From: Providencia stuartii | GTDB taxonomy: Bacteria; Pseudomonadota; Gammaproteobacteria; Enterobacterales; Enterobacteriaceae | Direction: 5' to 3' | Length of the DNA stretch: 64,000 nt | NCBI RefSeq assembly: GCF_029277985.1 | Contig: NZ_CP119546.1 | Location: forward strand, 310,001 to 374,000 | Shown here: in pieces, positions 28,122 through 39,778 of the stretch | How the letters are laid out: each line of letters starts with the position of its first letter | Numbering within the stretch: position 1 is the stretch's first letter | Made by a program: the position numbers and the translations under genes | Notes under the pieces: generated by a model | What the model was told of the DNA's origin: nothing | What the model saw: only the letters and a program-made list of their open reading frames with translations | Databases searched by the model: none

Positions 28122-29417
28122 ATGCAGCCGCTATTACAGCTGATCCATCGCCATAAATCGGGCGAGGACGTTGGGGTTTACTCTGTCTGTTCCGCACATC
28201 CATGGGTATTAGAAAGTGCGATTCGTTTTGCTAAACAGCGAAATACTTCCGTGTTAATTGAAGCAACGTCTAATCAAGTTAACCAGTTTGGTGGCTATAC
28301 TGGCATGTTGCCTAGCGATTTTCGTGAAATGGTTTGGCACATTGCGGATCAATTAGCGTTCCCGCGTGAGAGAGTATGGTTAGGTGGCGATCATTTAGGT
28401 CCAAATGCATGGCAAAATCGGTGTGCTGATGAGGCGATGCAACTTTCAGAAACGCTAATTTATGATTATGTTGCGGCAGGTTTTCGTAAAATTCACCTTG
28501 ATTGCTCAATGTCTTGTGCGGATGATCCCATCCCTTTGAGTGATGAAGTGGTCGCTTCTCGTGCGGCAAGACTATGCCAAGTGGCGGAACGTAGCTGGCA
28601 AGATCATGGTGGTGAAGCGCCTGTTTATGTTATTGGCACAGAGGTTCCTGTACCGGGCGGTGCTAAAGAATCGATGGATGGCTTGCAGGTGACATCGCCT
28701 GAAGCGGCTAAAGCGACATTGTCTATCCATGAAAATAAGTGGCAAGAGCATGGGTTAGCTCATGTGTGGCCGCGAGTGATTGCATTGGTTGTACAACCTG
28801 GCGTCGAATTTGACCATCACAATGTTGAACATTATCACCCCGAAAAAGCGAAGGCACTTAGCCAATTTATCGAATCAGTTCCTCATATCGTTTATGAAGC
28901 CCACTCTACCGATTACCAAGCATTAAAGGCTTATCGTCAGTTAGTGCGTGATCACTTTGCAATCTTAAAAGTCGGACCGGCATTAACGTTTGCTCTGCGT
29001 GAAGGATTATTTGCACTCGATAAATTAGATCGTGAATGGAATGGTGAACGTGATGCCGCTCATTTACACGCCACTCTCGAACAAATTATGAATGAGCAGC
29101 CAGAGCGTTGGCGCCCTTATTACAAAGGTAGTGCTCACCAGCAGTACATCGACAGACAATATAGCCTAAGTGACCGTATTCGTTATTACTGGGCAGAACC
29201 TGAAGTGGAAACCGCGGTCGCTAAATTATTAGACAATTTAAGGCGCAATCCCGTTCCTATTTCAATGTTAAGCCAATACCTACCTGAACAGGCAGAAGCC
29301 GTTAAAGTCGGCGATTTAGAGAATGACCCAAAAGCTTGGGTTATGGATAAAGTTCGAGGGGTGCTCCTTCAATATGCACAGGCGTGTGAGTCTCAATCAC
29401 AAGGAGTGATGGCATGA
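28122..29417 (+). CDS. kbaZ: Tagatose-1,6-bisphosphate aldolase, non-catalytic subunit KbaZ
   Basis: The 431-residue partner of the class II aldolase KbaY, needed for its full activity and stability. Conserved segments are YSVCSAHPWVLESAIRFA, LIEATSNQVNQFGGYTGM, WLGGDHLGPNAWQ, HLDCSMSCADDPIPL and HSTDYQALKAYRQLVRDHFAILKVGPALTFALRE. GatZ is a close paralogue; the company of agaS, agaA and a GalNAc-type PTS favours KbaZ. An GGAG ribosome site precedes the ATG, and the end overlaps agaS by four bases. Confidence 0.92.
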   Translation: MQPLLQLIHRHKSGEDVGVYSVCSAHPWVLESAIRFAKQRNTSVLIEATSNQVNQFGGYTGMLPSDFREMVWHIADQLAFPRERVWLGGDHLGPNAWQNRCADEAMQLSETLIYDYVAAGFRKIHLDCSMSCADDPIPLSDEVVASRAARLCQVAERSWQDHGGEAPVYVIGTEVPVPGGAKESMDGLQVTSPEAAKATLSIHENKWQEHGLAHVWPRVIALVVQPGVEFDHHNVEHYHPEKAKALSQFIESVPHIVYEAHSTDYQALKAYRQLVRDHFAILKVGPALTFALREGLFALDKLDREWNGERDAAHLHATLEQIMNEQPERWRPYYKGSAHQQYIDRQYSLSDRIRYYWAEPEVETAVAKLLDNLRRNPVPISMLSQYLPEQAEAVKVGDLENDPKAWVMDKVRGVLLQYAQACESQSQGVMA

Positions 29418-30568
29418 AAACCATATTGTCATATTCACCATCTTGGTTAGAACAGCATGGCGCTCTGTTTACCGCGCAAGAAATTACACACCAGCCTCGA
29501 CTGTGGCGTGAACTGTATCGAGAGTTGGCAGCAAAATCAGCACAATGGCAGCCTTTTTTGGCCAAATTATTCGCCAAGCCAGACTTACAAATTGTGTTAT
29601 GCGGTGCAGGATCATCGGCTTTTGCAGGGAAAGCAATGGCACCTTGGCTACGCGAATACTGTGGGTTAGACGTACATGCATATGCCTCTACCGATATCGT
29701 CCCAACCCCTTGGCACTACCTTGATAAACATAAGCCGACATTATTAGTTTCTTATGCGCGTTCGGGTAATAGCCCTGAAAGTGTGGGGGTCATCGAACTG
29801 GCCGATGAGCTACTCGACGATGTCTATCACTTGATGTTGACCTGTAATCCCGACGGCGCGCTAGCACGTTATGCGGAAGGGAAAAAGCATGTTTGTTCTT
29901 TAATCATGCCGGATGGCTCTCATGACAGCAGTTTTGCCATGACCTCAAGCTTTAGCTGTATGACATTAGCAACCTTATTACTCTTTGGTGTTCAAGACTT
30001 CACACAATCACTTAACCATGTTGAAGAGATTGCCACATTGGCAGAAACAGGCCTTTCACAATGGTTACCGATGATTCAAAGCATAACAGAGGATAGTTTT
30101 AGTCGCTTGGTTGTGCTTGGCTCAAGTTGCTTTACGGGCATAGCCGAAGAAGGGGCGTTGAAAATGTTAGAGCTAACGTCAGGGAAAGTGGCAACACGCT
30201 TTGACTCAACATTGGGGGTACGCCATGGTCCTAAATTTATGATTGATAAAGAAACATTGGTAATAGTGATGTTATCGGCTGAAGAGTATTGCCGCCGCTA
30301 TGATATAGATTTGCTAAATGAGCTGAAACATGACCAACGAGCAAAGAATATTGTGGCACTGAGCAGCCAGCCTTTAGTACAGGCCGTCGAGCTTGATAGC
30401 CAACTGAATGATATTTGGTTGATATTTCCTTACCTTGTCTTTTTGCAACTTTTGGCATTTGAAGCCTCTCTTCATCATGGTTTATCACCGGATAACCCTT
30501 GCCCGACTGGTGAAGTGAATCGTGTTGTTAAAGGTGTTCAGCTATACCCATACAAATCAACAAAATAA
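29414..30568 (+). CDS. agaS: Galactosamine-6-phosphate deaminase/isomerase AgaS
   Basis: The 384-residue protein has two SIS domains (VLCGAGSSAFAGKA at about 60-73 and SYARSGNSPESVGV at about 112-125; VLGSSCFTGIAEEGALKMLELT in the second half). In E. coli AgaS converts galactosamine-6-phosphate to tagatose-6-phosphate and ammonia. It overlaps kbaZ (ATGA). The step between AgaA and tagatose-6-phosphate is therefore present. A tagatose-6-phosphate kinase gene is not seen in the window; pfkA elsewhere may serve, as proposed for E. coli. Confidence 0.92.
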   Translation: MKTILSYSPSWLEQHGALFTAQEITHQPRLWRELYRELAAKSAQWQPFLAKLFAKPDLQIVLCGAGSSAFAGKAMAPWLREYCGLDVHAYASTDIVPTPWHYLDKHKPTLLVSYARSGNSPESVGVIELADELLDDVYHLMLTCNPDGALARYAEGKKHVCSLIMPDGSHDSSFAMTSSFSCMTLATLLLFGVQDFTQSLNHVEEIATLAETGLSQWLPMIQSITEDSFSRLVVLGSSCFTGIAEEGALKMLELTSGKVATRFDSTLGVRHGPKFMIDKETLVIVMLSAEEYCRRYDIDLLNELKHDQRAKNIVALSSQPLVQAVELDSQLNDIWLIFPYLVFLQLLAFEASLHHGLSPDNPCPTGEVNRVVKGVQLYPYKSTK

Positions 30569-30582
30569 TAATAGGAGTGAGT

Positions 30583-31065
30583 ATGTCTACCCCAAATATA
30601 TTGATGACTCGTATCGATAATCGTTTGATTCATGGCCAAGTTGGTGTGACATGGACGAATTCGCTTGGCGCCAATTTGGTGGTTGTTGCAAATGATGAAG
30701 CCGCTGTCGATCCTGTCGCCCAATCTTTAATGGACATGGTGGTTTCTGATGGTGTGCAAACCCGTTATTTTACCCTGCAAAAAACCATAGATGTGATCCA
30801 TAAGGCCGCGGATCGTCAAAAGATTTTCATCGTTTGTAAAACTCCTCAAGATGTACTCACCCTAGTTCAGGGCGGTGTTCCTATCAAATTTGTCAATGTT
30901 GGCAATATGCATTTCATTGAAGGTAAAAAACAAATTCATAAAACGGTCTCTGTGGATGATAGCGATATTCATGCCTTTCGCGAATTAGAAAAATTAGGGA
31001 TCACTTGTGAAATTCGTCGTGTACCGGATGAGGCGGGTGAAGCCGTCTCTAAGCTAATTAGCTAA
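30583..31065 (+). CDS. PTS EIIB component, mannose/sorbose family (GalNAc-type)
   Basis: A 160-residue cytoplasmic phosphotransfer subunit. The phosphorylated histidine lies in RIDNRLIHGQVGVTW (His about 17). A GTG six bases upstream is in frame, but the ATG at 30583 sits five bases after AGGAG and is preferred. It belongs with the EIIC, EIID and EIIA genes that follow. E. coli has two such systems, AgaV (GalNAc) and AgaB (galactosamine); presence of agaA in the operon suggests GalNAc, though I cannot separate the two by sight. Confidence 0.9.
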   Translation: MSTPNILMTRIDNRLIHGQVGVTWTNSLGANLVVVANDEAAVDPVAQSLMDMVVSDGVQTRYFTLQKTIDVIHKAADRQKIFIVCKTPQDVLTLVQGGVPIKFVNVGNMHFIEGKKQIHKTVSVDDSDIHAFRELEKLGITCEIRRVPDEAGEAVSKLIS

Positions 31066-31075
31066 GGAGGTCAGT

Positions 31076-31858
31076 ATGCTGGCTGACGCACTACTTATCG
31101 CTTTAATTGCGGGGATTGCTGGGGTCGATTTATTTAATGGCTTGACGCACTTTCATCGACCCGTGGTGATTGGCCCCATTGTTGGATTGATTTTAGGAGA
31201 TGTTCAAACTGGATTATTAGTCGGCGGAACATTGGAATTGGTTTGGATGGGAATGGTGCCACTTGCTGGGGCTCAACCACCTAACGTCGTTATTGGCGGC
31301 ATTATTGGAACAACATTTGCCATCATGACACAGGCTGATCCTAAAGTTGCTATCGGTATTGCGGTTCCATTTTCTATCGCCGTACAAGGTTGTATCACAC
31401 TGTTGTTCACACTTTATTCGCCTATGATGCATAAATGCGACGAAATGGTGAAAAAGCTCAATTGGCGCGGTATTGAGATGGTGAACTATTTTGGGATCCT
31501 TATTCTATTTTCTTTCTACTTTATTGTTGCTTTCTTACCCATTTACTTTGGTGCTGATGCCGCAAGTGCCATGGTACAAAAAGCGCCGCAATGGCTTTTG
31601 GATGGGTTAGCCGTAGCCGGTGGAATGATGCCAGCGATTGGTTTCTCATTACTGATGAAAATCATGATGAAAAAGACCTATGTTGCCTATTTTATTCTTG
31701 GTTTTATTTCAGTGACATTCTTAAACATGCCTATTATCGCGGTCGCGCTGGGGGCATTCGCAATCGCACTGATTGATTTCTTCAACCGTACTCGCAATGA
31801 CAACAATGATAACGGCAGCTCACCGAAAGTTGCTCAGGAGATGAATGATGGCATTTAA
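31076..31858 (+). CDS. PTS EIIC component, mannose/sorbose family (GalNAc-type)
   Basis: A 260-residue integral membrane subunit forming the sugar channel with EIID. It contains the family motif GPIVGLILGDVQTGLLVGGTLELVWMG in its first third and GAQPPNVVIGGIIGT after it. About seven to nine hydrophobic segments are visible. AAGGAGG precedes the ATG, and its end overlaps the start of the EIID gene. It is an AgaW/AgaC-type protein. Confidence 0.9.
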   Translation: MLADALLIALIAGIAGVDLFNGLTHFHRPVVIGPIVGLILGDVQTGLLVGGTLELVWMGMVPLAGAQPPNVVIGGIIGTTFAIMTQADPKVAIGIAVPFSIAVQGCITLLFTLYSPMMHKCDEMVKKLNWRGIEMVNYFGILILFSFYFIVAFLPIYFGADAASAMVQKAPQWLLDGLAVAGGMMPAIGFSLLMKIMMKKTYVAYFILGFISVTFLNMPIIAVALGAFAIALIDFFNRTRNDNNDNGSSPKVAQEMNDGI

Positions 31859-32741
31859 TGACAATGATGAAGCTCTGGCAGCAAAAGCGGAGCAGCGAAT
31901 GGCTCAAGCGATGGCAACGAGTCAGGTAGAGCGTGATGATTACCTTGATAGCGAACCTGCAACAGGGCTCACTAACCGTGATATTAACGTTATGGCGCTG
32001 CGCTCATTACTACTACAGGCTTCTTTTAACTATGAACGTATGCAAGCGGGCGGCTGGCTTTATACGCTGATCCCAGCACTACGTAAAATTCATAAAAAGC
32101 CGGAAGACTTATCGAATTCGATGAAAATGCACATGGAATTTATCAACGTGCACCCGTTTGATGTGACATTTTTATCGGGTTTAGTGCTGGCGATGGAGCG
32201 CAGTAAAGAGAAAATCTCGACGATTCGCGCTGTGAAAATAGCGTTAATGGGGCCGTTAGGTGGCATTGGGGATGCGCTGTTCTGGCTGACGTTATTGCCC
32301 ATTTGTGCCGGTATTGGCGCCTCACTCGCTCTGCAAGGAAGTTTATTTGGTCCCATCATTTTCCTGCTGATGTTTAACATCGTGCATTTTGCGTTACGTT
32401 TTGGATTGGCTCATTACGGCTATCGAGCAGGAACAAAAGCGATAGCCATGCTAAAAGCACACACAAAGAATATTTCTCATGCAGCTTCCATTGTTGGGAT
32501 GACGGTGATCGGTGCCCTCGTGGCTTCTTATGTGCATCTCTCTACACCGTTAGTCATGACGGCCGGCGAAGCTAAAGTGGCGCTACAAACAGACGTATTA
32601 GACAAACTGATGCCAAATTTATTGCCTCTCAGTTTTACATTGCTTGTCTACTGGCTAATGAAAAAGGGCTTTTCACCCGTGAAACTCATTGGTGTCACTG
32701 TGGTATTTGGCGTGCTTGGTAAATTAGTTGGATTCTTATAA
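31848..32741 (+). CDS. PTS EIID component, mannose/sorbose family (GalNAc-type)
   Basis: A 297-residue membrane subunit, partner of EIIC. Hallmarks are LTNRDINVMALRSLLLQASFNYERMQ-like sequence at about 40-65, GGWLYTLIPALRKI, and MEFINVHPF. Two adjacent ATG codons (31845 and 31848) are possible starts; the second has the better spacing from AGGAG. The gene overlaps the end of the EIIC gene, so the two are coupled. Confidence 0.9.
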   Translation: MAFNDNDEALAAKAEQRMAQAMATSQVERDDYLDSEPATGLTNRDINVMALRSLLLQASFNYERMQAGGWLYTLIPALRKIHKKPEDLSNSMKMHMEFINVHPFDVTFLSGLVLAMERSKEKISTIRAVKIALMGPLGGIGDALFWLTLLPICAGIGASLALQGSLFGPIIFLLMFNIVHFALRFGLAHYGYRAGTKAIAMLKAHTKNISHAASIVGMTVIGALVASYVHLSTPLVMTAGEAKVALQTDVLDKLMPNLLPLSFTLLVYWLMKKGFSPVKLIGVTVVFGVLGKLVGFL

Positions 32742-32752
32742 GGGGTTGGCAA

Positions 32753-33187
32753 ATGTTAGGTGTAGTGATTACAGGTCATGGGGGATTTGCGAGTGGCCTA
32801 TTACAAGCAGTACAACAGGTGATAGGCCCGCAAGAACAATGTGTTGCTATCGATTTTCCTGAAGGTATGTGTACCGACACGCTCCAGCAGGCCTTAAAAA
32901 AGGCGAGCCAGCAATGTGACCGAGGGGAGGGGGTTGTTTTTCTCACTGACTTATTAGGGGGATCTCCATTTCGGCAGGCGTCATTGATGGCGCTAGAAAA
33001 TGAAAATTATCAAGTTATCACCGGAACCAATATGCAAATGGCAGCAGAAATGATGCTAGAGCGCGACGGTATGTCAGTCTCCGAATTTCGAGATATGGCA
33101 TTGGAATGTGGGCACCGCGGTTTAACCAGTTTGTGGCATGAGCAACAACGTGAAAAAGACGCTGTTGTGAATGATGATGGCATTTAA
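32753..33187 (+). CDS. agaF: PTS EIIA component AgaF-like
   Basis: A 144-residue EIIA of the mannose family. The active-site histidine is in VVITGHGGFASGL (about residue 9-10), and TDLLGGSPFRQAS is the conserved second motif. It receives phosphate from HPr and passes it to EIIB. It is preceded by the EIID gene (11 bases) and followed by kbaY (9 bases). Confidence 0.88.
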   Translation: MLGVVITGHGGFASGLLQAVQQVIGPQEQCVAIDFPEGMCTDTLQQALKKASQQCDRGEGVVFLTDLLGGSPFRQASLMALENENYQVITGTNMQMAAEMMLERDGMSVSEFRDMALECGHRGLTSLWHEQQREKDAVVNDDGI

Positions 33188-34051
<864 letters not shown>

Positions 34052-34095
34052 GTGGCACTCACTTATACATACAAGAGGCATTGATAGGATGTAAG

Positions 34096-35244
34096 ATGAT
34101 TAAATCAAATAAGCAGATATATGTTCGTAGGGCATTATTGCCTTCGGGGTGGGCGGATAATGTTTTAGTCATATTGGATGATCATGGGGGTATCCAGCGT
34201 GTGATCCCGAATACGCAGTCTGCGGAACAGCCGTCGCCATTCACATTATTACCTGCACTTATTGATACCCATATTCACGGAAGCGCGGGTGCTGATGTGA
34301 TGGATGCGACCCATGAATCACTCAATAATATCTCTCGTTTCTTAGCATCAAAAGGTGTTGGTGCGTTTTTGGCAACAACAGTCACTGCTCATCATAACGC
34401 TATTGAACGAGCATTGGTTCAAGTTAAAAACAGCCAAAAACAAGGTGTGGATGGTGCCGAAATTTTAGGGAGCTATCTTGAAGGGCCATTTTTTACGGCA
34501 CAACATAAAGGGGCTCATCCACAACATTTATTACATCAACCGGAAAAAGCGTTATTACAGCGATGGATAGCGGTTGCAGAAGGTAGTTTAAAATGTGTGG
34601 CGCTAGCCCCTGAGCATCCAACGTCACTTGAGCTAATACCTTGGTTAAAGTCACAAGGAGTGCGTGTCATGATTGGTCATTCAAGTGCAGATTATGCATT
34701 AACGCAACAAGGGTTAAATCAAGGTGCGGATGGGGTTGTCCATTGCTACAACGGAATGAATGGTCTACACCACCGTGAGCCGGGTATGGTTGGTGCTGCA
34801 TTAACTCACGACCAATGTCAGGTGGAATTAATCTGTGATGGTCACCATGTGCATCCAGCTGCAATCAACGTGGTTTACCGCTGTTGTGGAGAACGTTTGT
34901 TGTTGATTACAGATGCAATGCGTGCGGCCGGCATGCCAGATGGTGAATACTCTCTCGGTGAAATGACGGTTCAGATGAAAAATGGTGTCGTTCGAACAGA
35001 AAGCGGTAGTCTCGCGGGGAGTACCTTGACCTTAGAACGGGGAGTGAGCACGCTACAGCAAGCTTGCAATATATCTTTCGCACAAGCATGGCTACATGGC
35101 AGTTTATATCCGGCAAAAGCGTTAGGGATTGCTGACCGTTTGGGTTCCATCGCGCCTGGTAAGCAAGCGAATTTAACACTCTGTGATACCGCAGGAGAAA
35201 TACAGGCTACTTTTGTGCAGGGTAAGTTGGTTTTTCAGCGATAA
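34096..35244 (+). CDS. agaA: N-acetylgalactosamine-6-phosphate deacetylase AgaA
   Basis: A 382-residue metal-dependent amidohydrolase of the NagA/AgaA family that removes acetate from GalNAc-6-phosphate. Visible motifs are DTHIHGSAGADVMD, LEGPFF, IGHSSADY, HCYNGMNGLHHREPG and the catalytic Asp in LITDAMRAAGMPDG. The frame is open upstream through the kbaY end, but the ATG at 34096 with AGGA six bases before it gives the normal family length. Cluster context (agaS, kbaYZ) favours AgaA over NagA. It is the last gene of the operon. Confidence 0.9.
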   Translation: MIKSNKQIYVRRALLPSGWADNVLVILDDHGGIQRVIPNTQSAEQPSPFTLLPALIDTHIHGSAGADVMDATHESLNNISRFLASKGVGAFLATTVTAHHNAIERALVQVKNSQKQGVDGAEILGSYLEGPFFTAQHKGAHPQHLLHQPEKALLQRWIAVAEGSLKCVALAPEHPTSLELIPWLKSQGVRVMIGHSSADYALTQQGLNQGADGVVHCYNGMNGLHHREPGMVGAALTHDQCQVELICDGHHVHPAAINVVYRCCGERLLLITDAMRAAGMPDGEYSLGEMTVQMKNGVVRTESGSLAGSTLTLERGVSTLQQACNISFAQAWLHGSLYPAKALGIADRLGSIAPGKQANLTLCDTAGEIQATFVQGKLVFQR

Positions 35245-35249
35245 ACTGA

Positions 35250-35277
35250 TTTAGGGTATGTGATGTCATACCCTAAA
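35250..35277 (+). terminator. Perfect hairpin after agaA
   Basis: TTTAGGGTATG (35250-35260) and CATACCCTAAA (35267-35277) pair over 11 bases, six bases after the agaA stop. There is no T-run, so termination may need Rho or the hairpin may only stabilise the mRNA. Confidence 0.6.
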
Positions 35278-35569
35278 GCTGAAATCGTTTAATCGAATGA
35301 ATGCTTGTAGAGTTAAGAATTATTATTTTATTAATTAAGAATAATTTGTTATCAGTATGTAAATATAATCCCATGATTTTTATATGGAAAATGGTTTAGA
35401 TAAATTGGATTACTTGATTTAAATAGGCTATTTTCCTGCCTCGGCTGTGTTATGATACCCGCCCCTTATTATTTTTCACTGCTTTTTAGCTCGTATTCTG
35501 ATTGCTAATGGTAGTAAACTATGCTGGGGATATAATATATAATGATAAAAATCAGTCGGATAGGCTACT
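35278..35569. other. agaA-pabA intergenic region
   Basis: No gene was seen. The pabA promoter probably lies here; TATGAT (35451-35456) is a plausible -10 element. The pabA start has no strong ribosome site. Confidence 0.35.
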
Positions 35570-36145
35570 ATGCTTTTACTTATTGATAATTACGATTCAT
35601 TTACTTATAACTTATATCAATACTTTTGCGAATTAGGCGCAGAAGTACTCGTTAAACGTAATGATGAAATTTCTATCGAAGAGATAGAATTATTAGCGCC
35701 TACACACCTAGTGATCTCACCAGGACCTTGCACGCCTGATGAGGCAGGGATCTCTCTTGAAGCCATTAAATATTTTGCAGGTAAAATTCCAATTTTAGGG
35801 ATTTGCCTTGGTCATCAAGCGATCGGTCAAGCCTTTGGAGCCACGGTTGTGAAAGCAAGAGAAGTGATGCACGGCAAGACTTCTGCTATTCATCATAATC
35901 ATCAAGGGGTTTTTAAAGGGTTAAATAGGCCGCTTACAGTAACTCGTTATCATTCCCTCGTCATTGCCGCGGAAACATTGCCAGCATCTTTTGATGTGTC
36001 CGCATGGTCACTGAATAACGGTGATGTGGATGAAATTATGGGAATACGTCATAAAACCCTACCAATCGAAGGTGTTCAGTTTCACCCAGAAAGTATTTTG
36101 AGTGAGCAAGGTCATGATCTACTGAATAATTTTCTAAAATACTAG
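35570..36145 (+). CDS. pabA: Aminodeoxychorismate synthase component 2 PabA
   Basis: A 191-residue glutamine amidotransferase that supplies ammonia to PabB for 4-amino-4-deoxychorismate, the precursor of p-aminobenzoate and folate. The N-terminus [18 protein letters not shown] is typical; the catalytic Cys is in [14 protein letters not shown] (about residue 79) and the His-Glu pair in VQFHPES (about 168-170). It is followed by argD, as in E. coli, but preceded by the aga operon instead of fic. Confidence 0.95.
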   Translation: MLLLIDNYDSFTYNLYQYFCELGAEVLVKRNDEISIEEIELLAPTHLVISPGPCTPDEAGISLEAIKYFAGKIPILGICLGHQAIGQAFGATVVKAREVMHGKTSAIHHNHQGVFKGLNRPLTVTRYHSLVIAAETLPASFDVSAWSLNNGDVDEIMGIRHKTLPIEGVQFHPESILSEQGHDLLNNFLKY

Positions 36146-36212
36146 ACGTTGCTTATTTCAACAAAAAAATAAAATTCACTTCATCACTCGCTTAGCTATT
36201 GCTCTTTTGTGA

Positions 36213-37496
<1,284 letters not shown>

Positions 37497-37505
37497 ATGT
37501 CTTTT

Positions 37506-37538
37506 ACTCAAAGAGGTATTAACCTCTTTGAGTTTTTA
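37506..37538 (+). terminator. Terminator of argD
   Basis: ACTCAAAGAGGT (37506-37517) and ACCTCTTTGAGT (37522-37533) form a perfect 12-base stem with loop ATTA, followed by TTTTAAC. Confidence 0.9.
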
Positions 37539-37562
37539 ACCATTGATGAGTAGATTAGATCA

Positions 37563-38657
37563 TTATCTTTTTTTGTATAACCTTTCCACTGACGCCTGCT
37601 GATCCTCTAATGTCGCAAATGTTTTTCGAATAATAACAGGAGCATTTTGAGCATTATTTGGAGTAATCGTTTTTTTTATTTTACGAGAACTTTGCGTGCT
37701 TATATTTTTTGTGTGATTAATGCGGTTTCCCTTATTTTGTATTTGTTGGGGATCAGCCTTGTTGTGAGTCTCAGAAACGCAAAGGGATAATGCTATTTCA
37801 GTCAGACCTCTTTTAACTTGCCCATTTATAATGACGCGTCCAGTGCCTTGAGAATGAGAAGAGATGACATGAGCGGTCTGATGAATTGACTGTTCCTTTT
37901 TCGGTGGATTGAGTTCCTTAGTCGTGGTGGCTATTTTGAGGGGAATACGACTTCCTTTTTGATATGAAATTGGTTTCGGTTGAGTGAAGTGTTTAATAAT
38001 GGTGTCTTTCTCGGATTGAGTTTGTTCTTTTTTATCCATATACCAAACTAAATCCAGTTCTGAATAGTTTGTACCAATAAGGCTTGCATTGAGTTCTGAT
38101 TTTTTCAGGTAGAGCATTGAGCGATCTTTTAGAGATTCAGCAGAATAGCGATTAGCCTCTAATTTATCTAACACGTGATGACATTTAGATTTCAACTGCT
38201 CAAGTTTTTGTTGAAGATGACATTCAGACGTCGGTCTCTTCACATTTAATGGGGAGGTTGATTGGTTATCACAGATATGACGCTCATTTGTTTTAATCGT
38301 ATTTTTTGACATGCTTGGTTTTAATGAATAGGAAAAGGGTAACGATAATGAGGGTAAAGAAGGGAGCTGGCTCTTATTGAGAATATTGGCGGTATTGATT
38401 GCCGCATCGATTTTAGTTTGCTGTATCTGACATGCGTTATCATCGTATTTTACGGGTGTCGATAAGGTGATTGAGGTTGGCTTAGTGCTATGTATTTCGT
38501 TAAGAAACTTATACTTTGCTTCTAGATTATTTCTTTTTATACGACATGATTCAGCGATTGTTTCAGTTGTCAGATTGCCACGTTTGAGCATCTCTGCATG
38601 AGCCGCTACTGTTTGGTTGATATATTTTACGGATGGGTGATGTTGACTTGTTTTCAT
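37563..38657 (-). CDS. Orphan protein of unknown function at the yhfK position
   Basis: I do not recognise this 364-residue protein. It is hydrophilic and basic, rich in Ser, Thr, Asn, Lys and Gln, with no signal peptide or membrane helix. The first 60 residues and the part at about 145-215 (LQQKLEQLKSKCHHVLDKLEANRY, ESLKDRSMLYLKKSE) look helical; the stretch after residue 215 is low in hydrophobics and probably disordered. The start has AAAGG ten bases before it. It occupies the place of yhfK between argD and crp and has AT-rich composition, which suggests acquisition. A secreted effector is conceivable, but only from its composition. Confidence 0.6.
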   Translation of the reverse strand: MKTSQHHPSVKYINQTVAAHAEMLKRGNLTTETIAESCRIKRNNLEAKYKFLNEIHSTKPTSITLSTPVKYDDNACQIQQTKIDAAINTANILNKSQLPSLPSLSLPFSYSLKPSMSKNTIKTNERHICDNQSTSPLNVKRPTSECHLQQKLEQLKSKCHHVLDKLEANRYSAESLKDRSMLYLKKSELNASLIGTNYSELDLVWYMDKKEQTQSEKDTIIKHFTQPKPISYQKGSRIPLKIATTTKELNPPKKEQSIHQTAHVISSHSQGTGRVIINGQVKRGLTEIALSLCVSETHNKADPQQIQNKGNRINHTKNISTQSSRKIKKTITPNNAQNAPVIIRKTFATLEDQQASVERLYKKR

Positions 38658-38780
38658 TTTAATAAAACCTTTAAATAATAGTATATTAATTATTCTAGAT
38701 TTTATTTTTTAGTGGATATGAATAATATAAAATAACGATACTTATGCTATTTGCTGGTTTTGTGGTGATATCGAAGGAAA

Positions 38781-38809
38781 ATGGCTCTATATCAAAGATA
38801 TAAAGCCAT
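38781..38809 (-). terminator. Terminator of crp
   Basis: On the minus strand ATGGCTTTATATC and GATATAGAGCCAT pair over 13 positions with one mismatch around TTT, followed by TTTCC. It lies 31 bases after the crp stop. Confidence 0.65.
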
Positions 38810-38839
38810 TATGCAATTGAGGTCAGACGAATTATAGGT

Positions 38840-39472
38840 TTATCGAGTACCGTACACCACGATAGTTTTACCATGCGCGGAGATAAGGTTTTGGTCTTCT
38901 AGCATTTTTAAGATGCGACCAACCGTTTCGCGGGAACAACCGACAATTTGGCCAATCTCTTGGCGTGTGATCTTAATTTGCATTCCATCTGGATGCGTCA
39001 TCGCATCGGGTTGTTTCGCTAAATTAAGTAGCGTTTGAGCAATACGGCCTGTGACATCAAGGAAAGCCAGATTACCGACTTTTTCTGATGTGGTTTGTAG
39101 GCGGCTTGCCATTTGCGCGGAAAGGCGCATAAGGATATCAGGGTTAACCTGAATAAGCTGACGAAATTTTTTATAAGAAATTTCAGCGACTTCGCAGGCA
39201 CTTTTTGCTCTGACCCAAGCTGAACGTTCTTGCCCTTCTTCAAATAACCCTAGTTCACCAATGAAGTCTCCCTGATTTAAATAGGAGAGGATCATTTCTT
39301 TGCCTTCTTCATCTTTGATTAAAACAGCCACTGAGCCTTTAACGATATAGTAAAGGGTTTCTGCTTTTTCACCCTGATGGATCAGAGTGCTCTTGGATGG
39401 ATATTTATGAATATGGCAGTGTGACAAAAACCATTCAAGAGTAGGGTCTGTTTGTGGCTTGCCGAGAACCAT
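38840..39472 (-). CDS. crp: cAMP receptor protein CRP
   Basis: The global catabolite regulator, 210 residues as in E. coli. The N-terminal cAMP-binding domain includes [22 protein letters not shown] (with the cAMP-contacting Glu, Arg and Ser), the long C-helix follows at about 110-135 and the recognition helix is in [20 protein letters not shown] (about 170-189). It is divergent from yhfA, as in E. coli. CRP-like sites in this window occur upstream of agaR and between murQ and murR. Confidence 0.98.
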   Translation of the reverse strand: MVLGKPQTDPTLEWFLSHCHIHKYPSKSTLIHQGEKAETLYYIVKGSVAVLIKDEEGKEMILSYLNQGDFIGELGLFEEGQERSAWVRAKSACEVAEISYKKFRQLIQVNPDILMRLSAQMASRLQTTSEKVGNLAFLDVTGRIAQTLLNLAKQPDAMTHPDGMQIKITRQEIGQIVGCSRETVGRILKMLEDQNLISAHGKTIVVYGTR

Positions 39473-39778
39473 TAGCGTTATCCTCTGTATGTTAATACAG
39501 CCATTCGGTTAATCGTCACCAGAATAGCTGGTTTTTTAAAGTCACTAGCTTAGCATATTAATTCGCATTATAGAGCAAGTTAATACCAACACTATAATAT
39601 AATCAATTGAAACCTTGAGTTTTGATCTTAACCCTATCAGGTGGAACTTTGTTTGTAACATATTAAACTCAGAAAGTCTTGTTTTTATCGATTCAGCATC
39701 ATAAAGCGCCTATTTGATTGAAAGGGTTTATGTAACAATGTAATCTTTTAGATAAACTTTTTCCTAGGGGAATAAAAT
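39473..39778. other. crp-yhfA divergent promoter region
   Basis: The 306 bases hold no gene. On the minus strand TATAAT (39567-39572) is a plausible crp -10 element, without a good -35; on the plus strand TATAAT occurs at 39593-39598. In E. coli this region binds CRP for autoregulation, but I see no strong TGTGA-N6-TCACA match. Confidence 0.4.
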
